35,208 bases of DNA from Actinomycetes bacterium (GTDB lineage Bacteria > Actinomycetota > Acidimicrobiia > Acidimicrobiales > CADCSY01): assembly GCA_025464025.1 (NCBI GenBank), contig JAODBP010000288.1:1-35208 (forward strand). The letters run 5' to 3'. The position numbers and the translations under genes are program-made. The notes beneath the pieces were generated by a model. That model did not search any database. It was given only the letters and a program-made list of their open reading frames with translations, and was not told the DNA's origin. Positions 32,135 through 35,208 of this stretch are shown piece by piece. The first letter of the stretch is position 1. Each line of letters starts with the position of its first letter.

Positions 32135-32163
32135 GGAACCCTCCACCTGCGGTGGAGGGTTCC
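32135..32163 (-). terminator. Perfect 13-bp stem, 3-nt loop after the nucleotidyltransferase gene
   Basis: GGAACCCTCCACC-TGC-GGTGGAGGGTTCC (plus strand) is a perfect inverted repeat starting 1 nt after the stop of the 32164-34650 gene. There is no T tract, so it would be an I-shaped actinobacterial-type terminator. It also insulates gcvH, whose -10 begins 2 nt beyond the stem. Confidence 0.7.
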
Positions 32164-34650
32164 CTACTTGACCAGCCGGCGGATGCGCCCGACCACGTCC
32201 TGGGCCCGACGACGGGCGTCGGTGTCGGACGCCGCCTCGGCCCACACGTGGCTGATCGGGTCCTCGGGGTCGGGCAGCACCAGGGCCCAGCCGTCCTCGT
32301 GAAGCTCCTTGATCCCGTCGACGAGCAGCAGCTCGCCCTCGGCGTTCTCCATCAGCGACCGCATGATCGCCCCCTTGTGCTCCGACGGGGTGCTCACCGT
32401 CTCGTGGACCACGTGGGTGCGGGGCAGGTCGGCCACCAGCTTCGACAGCCGGGTGCCGGTGCGGGCCAGCAGCTCGAGCATGGTGGCGAAGGCGGCGGTG
32501 GCGTCGAAGGCCGGGAGGTACTTCGGGAAGATGTAGCCACCGTCGAGGCTGGCCGCCATCACGATGTCGTCGGACAGGGCCGACTTCATCAGCGCCGGCG
32601 TCGACAGCTTCGTCCAGAGCACCTCGAGCCCGTAGCCCTCGGCCACGGAGGCGACCTGCGACGGGGCCGCCACGGGCACGGCGATCCGGCAGCCGGCATC
32701 GGTGGTCTGGCCCAGCAGCGACACGAAGGCGAGCAGGGCCTCGACGTCGGACAGCGTGTGGCCCTCGTCGTCGATGAACCGCACGTGCTCGCCGTCGGGG
32801 TCGATGACGCAGCCGAGGTGGGCACCCGACGAGCGGACCAGGTTGGCGACCGCGGTGGCGTGGGTGGCCATGTCGAAGGCCAGGGCGCCGGGGGTCGACG
32901 CGTACGGGTTCACGGCCAGCACGTCGGCGCCCAGCTTCGACAGGACGTTCGGCATCACGAACGAGCTCGTGCCGTACGCGTAGTCGACGACCACCTTGAA
33001 CGCGGCGTCCCGGATCGCCTTGGTGTCGATGGCGTTCACGATCGACTGCGTGTAGTACTCGATCGCTCGGGGCGGGTAGCCGATGTCGCCGATGTCGCCC
33101 GGGAAGACGCGGCGGAAGTCCTCGCGGTAGAAGGTGCGCTCGATCTTGCGGGCGGCGTCCTCGGAGATGTCGGTGCCGAGCTCGTCGAAGAACCGGATCA
33201 CCACCGATTGGGGGTCACCTTCGACCAGGCGGATGGTGATCCCGCCCTGGGCCCGCTGCGAGCGGACCTGGAACCGGGTGACCGGGACCGGCGCGACCTC
33301 GAGGTCGTCGACGTTGATGCCCGCCGCGTTGAGCCCGGCCATGATCGACCGCTTGAGCATGCGGGCCGATCGGCTCGAGTCGCGCGACGTGGTGACCGTC
33401 GTGCCCTTCTTCAGCGTCGTGGCGTAGGCCATGGCCACGCGGGTCGCCAGCTCCGGCGTGATGTCGACGTTGGCCAGGCCCGACACGCCGTCGGCCCCGA
33501 ACAGCGTGCGGGATCCCTTGCTCTCCCACACCAGCGACTGGTTGACGACCGCGCCGGCCTCCACCGTCTTGAACGGGTAGACCTTGACGTTGGTGCCGAT
33601 GTGCGCCCCGGCGCCGATGAAGCACTGGTCGCCGAGCACCACGCCGTCGTCACATCGGGCGCCGGCCCGCAGGTCGCTGTTGCGGCCCACGACCGCCCCG
33701 AGCAGGCGCACGCCCTGGCCGATGTAGGCGCTGTCGTGCACGACCGTGCGGTCGAGCTGGGCTTCCGAGCGCACCATCACGTTGTTGCCGAGGACGCTGT
33801 AGGCGCCGAGCCGGGCGCCGGCCTCGACCCGGCAGTGGTCGCCGATCACGGCGGGTCCCTCGACGTGGGCGTCGGGGTCGATCTCGGCGCCCTCGCCCAG
33901 CCAGATGCCGCCGTCGAGGCGGAAGCCGGGGACATCGACGTCGACCCGGCCGTCGAGGATGTCCTTGTGGGCGCTGACGTAGGCGGCGAGCGTGCCGACG
34001 TCCTCCCAGTAGCCCTCGCACGTGAAGCCGTAGAGCGGACGGCTGTCCTCGAGCAGCTTGGGGAAGACCTCGCTGGAGAAGTCGACCGGGCGGCCCGCCT
34101 CGATGAAGTCGAAGATCTCCGGCTCGAGGACGAAGATGCCGTTGTTCACCGTGTCGGAGAACACCTGGCCCCAGCCCGGCTTCTCGAGGAAGCGCTCGAT
34201 CGAGCCGTCCTCGTTGGTGATGACGATGCCGAACTCGAGCGGGTTCTCGACGGCGGTGAGGCCGATCGTCGCCAGGGCGCCGCGCTCCTCGTGGAAGGCC
34301 ACGATCTTCGAGAGGTCGATGTCGGTGAGCACGTCGCCCGAGATCACGAGGAAGCGCTCGTCGAGCTCGTCCATGGCGTTGCGCACCGAGCCCGCCGTGC
34401 CGAGGGGCGTCTCCTCGGTGGCGTAGACCATCCGGACCCCGAACTCCGACCCGTCGCCGAAGTACGACCGGATGTTGTTGGCCATGAAGGCCACGGTGAC
34501 CACGATGTCGTCGAAGCCGTGCCGCTGGAGCAGCTGAACGATGTGCTCCATCATCGGCCGGTTGGCCAGGTGCATCATCGGCTTGGGCATGTTCGAGGTC
34601 AGCGGCCGGAGCCGGGTCCCCTCACCGCCGGCCATGATGACCGCCTTCAT
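32164..34650 (-). CDS. Nucleotidyltransferase / phosphomutase-like fusion (ManC-PMM type)
   Basis: 828 residues. Residues 1-240 are a sugar-1-phosphate nucleotidyltransferase with MAGGEGTRLRPLTSNMPKPM, FLVISGDVLTDIDL and FLEKPGWGQVFSDTVNNGIF. About 255-365 is a left-handed beta-helix of hexapeptide repeats (AVIGDHCRVEAGARLGAYSV). The C-terminal 450 residues resemble phosphomannomutase/phosphoglucomutase, but the phosphoserine loop reads TTSRDSSRSARMLKRSIMAG (about 420) and the metal loop DPDGEHVRF, both unlike the active TASHNP and DGDGDR. Such fusions are widespread in actinobacteria and cyanobacteria and are usually annotated GDP-mannose pyrophosphorylase/phosphomannomutase. The nucleotidyltransferase is likely active, the mutase doubtful. 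It is 13 nt after the pgsA-like gene and likely cotranscribed. Confidence 0.85.
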   Translation of the reverse strand: MKAVIMAGGEGTRLRPLTSNMPKPMMHLANRPMMEHIVQLLQRHGFDDIVVTVAFMANNIRSYFGDGSEFGVRMVYATEETPLGTAGSVRNAMDELDERFLVISGDVLTDIDLSKIVAFHEERGALATIGLTAVENPLEFGIVITNEDGSIERFLEKPGWGQVFSDTVNNGIFVLEPEIFDFIEAGRPVDFSSEVFPKLLEDSRPLYGFTCEGYWEDVGTLAAYVSAHKDILDGRVDVDVPGFRLDGGIWLGEGAEIDPDAHVEGPAVIGDHCRVEAGARLGAYSVLGNNVMVRSEAQLDRTVVHDSAYIGQGVRLLGAVVGRNSDLRAGARCDDGVVLGDQCFIGAGAHIGTNVKVYPFKTVEAGAVVNQSLVWESKGSRTLFGADGVSGLANVDITPELATRVAMAYATTLKKGTTVTTSRDSSRSARMLKRSIMAGLNAAGINVDDLEVAPVPVTRFQVRSQRAQGGITIRLVEGDPQSVVIRFFDELGTDISEDAARKIERTFYREDFRRVFPGDIGDIGYPPRAIEYYTQSIVNAIDTKAIRDAAFKVVVDYAYGTSSFVMPNVLSKLGADVLAVNPYASTPGALAFDMATHATAVANLVRSSGAHLGCVIDPDGEHVRFIDDEGHTLSDVEALLAFVSLLGQTTDAGCRIAVPVAAPSQVASVAEGYGLEVLWTKLSTPALMKSALSDDIVMAASLDGGYIFPKYLPAFDATAAFATMLELLARTGTRLSKLVADLPRTHVVHETVSTPSEHKGAIMRSLMENAEGELLLVDGIKELHEDGWALVLPDPEDPISHVWAEAASDTDARRRAQDVVGRIRRLVK

Positions 34651-34663
34651 CGGAGCACCGTCT

Positions 34664-35208
34664 TCACGCCGCCGAACCTACCCGCCCGTCGCGGAGCGCC
34701 TTTCGGGCGAGGGGCACGTACTGGGCGGCGGACCAGTAGCTGAACACCAGGGCCGGCACGATCACGATCCAGGCCAGGACCTCGGCGACGTCGGACCAGT
34801 TGACGCCGGCGTGGCTCACCAGGAAGAGGGGGTAGGCGACCATCTGCCCGAACGTCCCCGCTTTTCCGGCCCAGGTCACATCGATCCGGCGGGCACCCAT
34901 GGCGGCCAGTGCCAGCACGGCGATGGCGACGGTCACCTCGCGCACGATGGTCAGCACGCCGATCGCCACCGGGACGCTGCCGTCGACGAGGATGGCGACC
35001 ACGCCGACGGCCAGCATCAGCCGATCGGCGGTGGGGTCGAGCACCTTGCCCACCGTCGACACCTGGTGCCACCGACGGGCGATGTAGCCGTCGACCCAGT
35101 CGGTGCACCCGAGCACGGCCAGCAGCCAGGCCGCGGCGTGCCGGTTGTCCTGGCCGAACAGCAGGATCAGGAACCACGGGATGCAGCACAGCCGGACGAA
35201 GCTGATCA
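34664..35208 (-). CDS. CDP-alcohol phosphatidyltransferase (PgsA-like), 5' end missing
   Basis: The frame is open to the right edge; 180 residues are seen. The complete family motif is DWVDGYIARRWHQVSTVGKV followed by LDPTAD (D-x2-DG-x2-AR-x8-G-x3-D-x3-D). Before it is SFVRLCCIPWFLILLFG, the usual first membrane helix after TxLR. Later helices include LMLAVGVVAILVDGSVPVAI and VLAWIVIVPALVFSYWSAAQ. It transfers a phosphatidyl group from CDP-diacylglycerol to an alcohol such as glycerol-3-phosphate; which alcohol cannot be settled. The ATG at about 35116 is internal. Confidence 0.88.
   Translation of the reverse strand, partial: ISFVRLCCIPWFLILLFGQDNRHAAAWLLAVLGCTDWVDGYIARRWHQVSTVGKVLDPTADRLMLAVGVVAILVDGSVPVAIGVLTIVREVTVAIAVLALAAMGARRIDVTWAGKAGTFGQMVAYPLFLVSHAGVNWSDVAEVLAWIVIVPALVFSYWSAAQYVPLARKALRDGRVGSAA

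Noticed and set aside
32152..34743. 863-codon open frame on the plus strand opposite the nucleotidyltransferase/phosphomutase gene
   Set aside because: Antisense shadow of a well-conserved 828-residue protein; low-complexity Val/Asp/His/Gly composition.

Overview
The window is about 72% GC, densely coded and full of GTG starts and 4-nt GTGA/ATGA overlaps. Many genes appear to start directly at the 5' end of the mRNA, with a TANNNT -10 box 6 to 10 nt before the start codon. Together with a gcvH / FHA / FtsR-type MerR / bifunctional nuclease / second MerR cluster, a DUF4193 protein, a DUF222-HNH (13E12) protein and a maleylpyruvate-isomerase-like protein, this points to an actinobacterium. A deep lineage such as Acidimicrobiia is my inference. 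It looks like ordinary chromosome: I see no phage, integron, CRISPR, rRNA or tRNA.

Layout. 1-1818: 3' end of a Ski2-like helicase and a stand-alone lipid-kinase C-terminal-like protein. 1868-3706: M20 amidohydrolase, then an autoregulated XRE regulator with a small membrane partner. 3707-6214: tandem ThyX-like protein and a LysM lytic transglycosylase. 6215-6542: non-coding. 6543-9940: DUF4193, lipid-droplet-type protein, GNAT, Nudix, crotonase, small zinc ribbon, HAD phosphatase. 9937-16025: large disordered protein, CheY-like receiver, YjbQ, 13E12-type HNH protein, zinc-finger/coiled-coil protein, STAS protein, methyltransferase, FmdB zinc ribbon. 16130-19362: secreted Ser/Thr-linker protein facing a LemA-TPM-DUF5130 operon. 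19443-23221: MDMPI-bioA-bioF-bioD operon (no bioB). 23190-25994: divergent OafA-type acyltransferase and WecG/TagA glycosyltransferase. 26039-28507: class II aldolase, gcvT, AlkB-like dioxygenase. 28504-32119: the cluster that in Mycobacterium reads gcvH-garA-Rv1828-Rv1829-Rv1830, here with hpt inserted and a nuclease-like gene at the end. 32164-35208: nucleotidyltransferase/phosphomutase fusion and a CDP-alcohol phosphatidyltransferase running off the edge.

Functional themes are biotin synthesis (bioAFD), glycine cleavage (gcvT and gcvH, in separate transcripts), cell-surface polymer and phospholipid synthesis (OafA, WecG, ManC-like, PgsA-like), and DNA/nucleotide maintenance (helicase, ThyX-like, Nudix, AlkB, Hpt). 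The most unusual items are: the ThyX-like tandem whose signature motif is split between two degenerate halves; an XRE promoter with two near-identical operators 28 bp apart over its -10 and -35; apparent CTG starts; three convergent gene pairs sharing a CTAG stop palindrome; and -10 boxes built from upstream stop codons. I found no clear new defence or mobile system.
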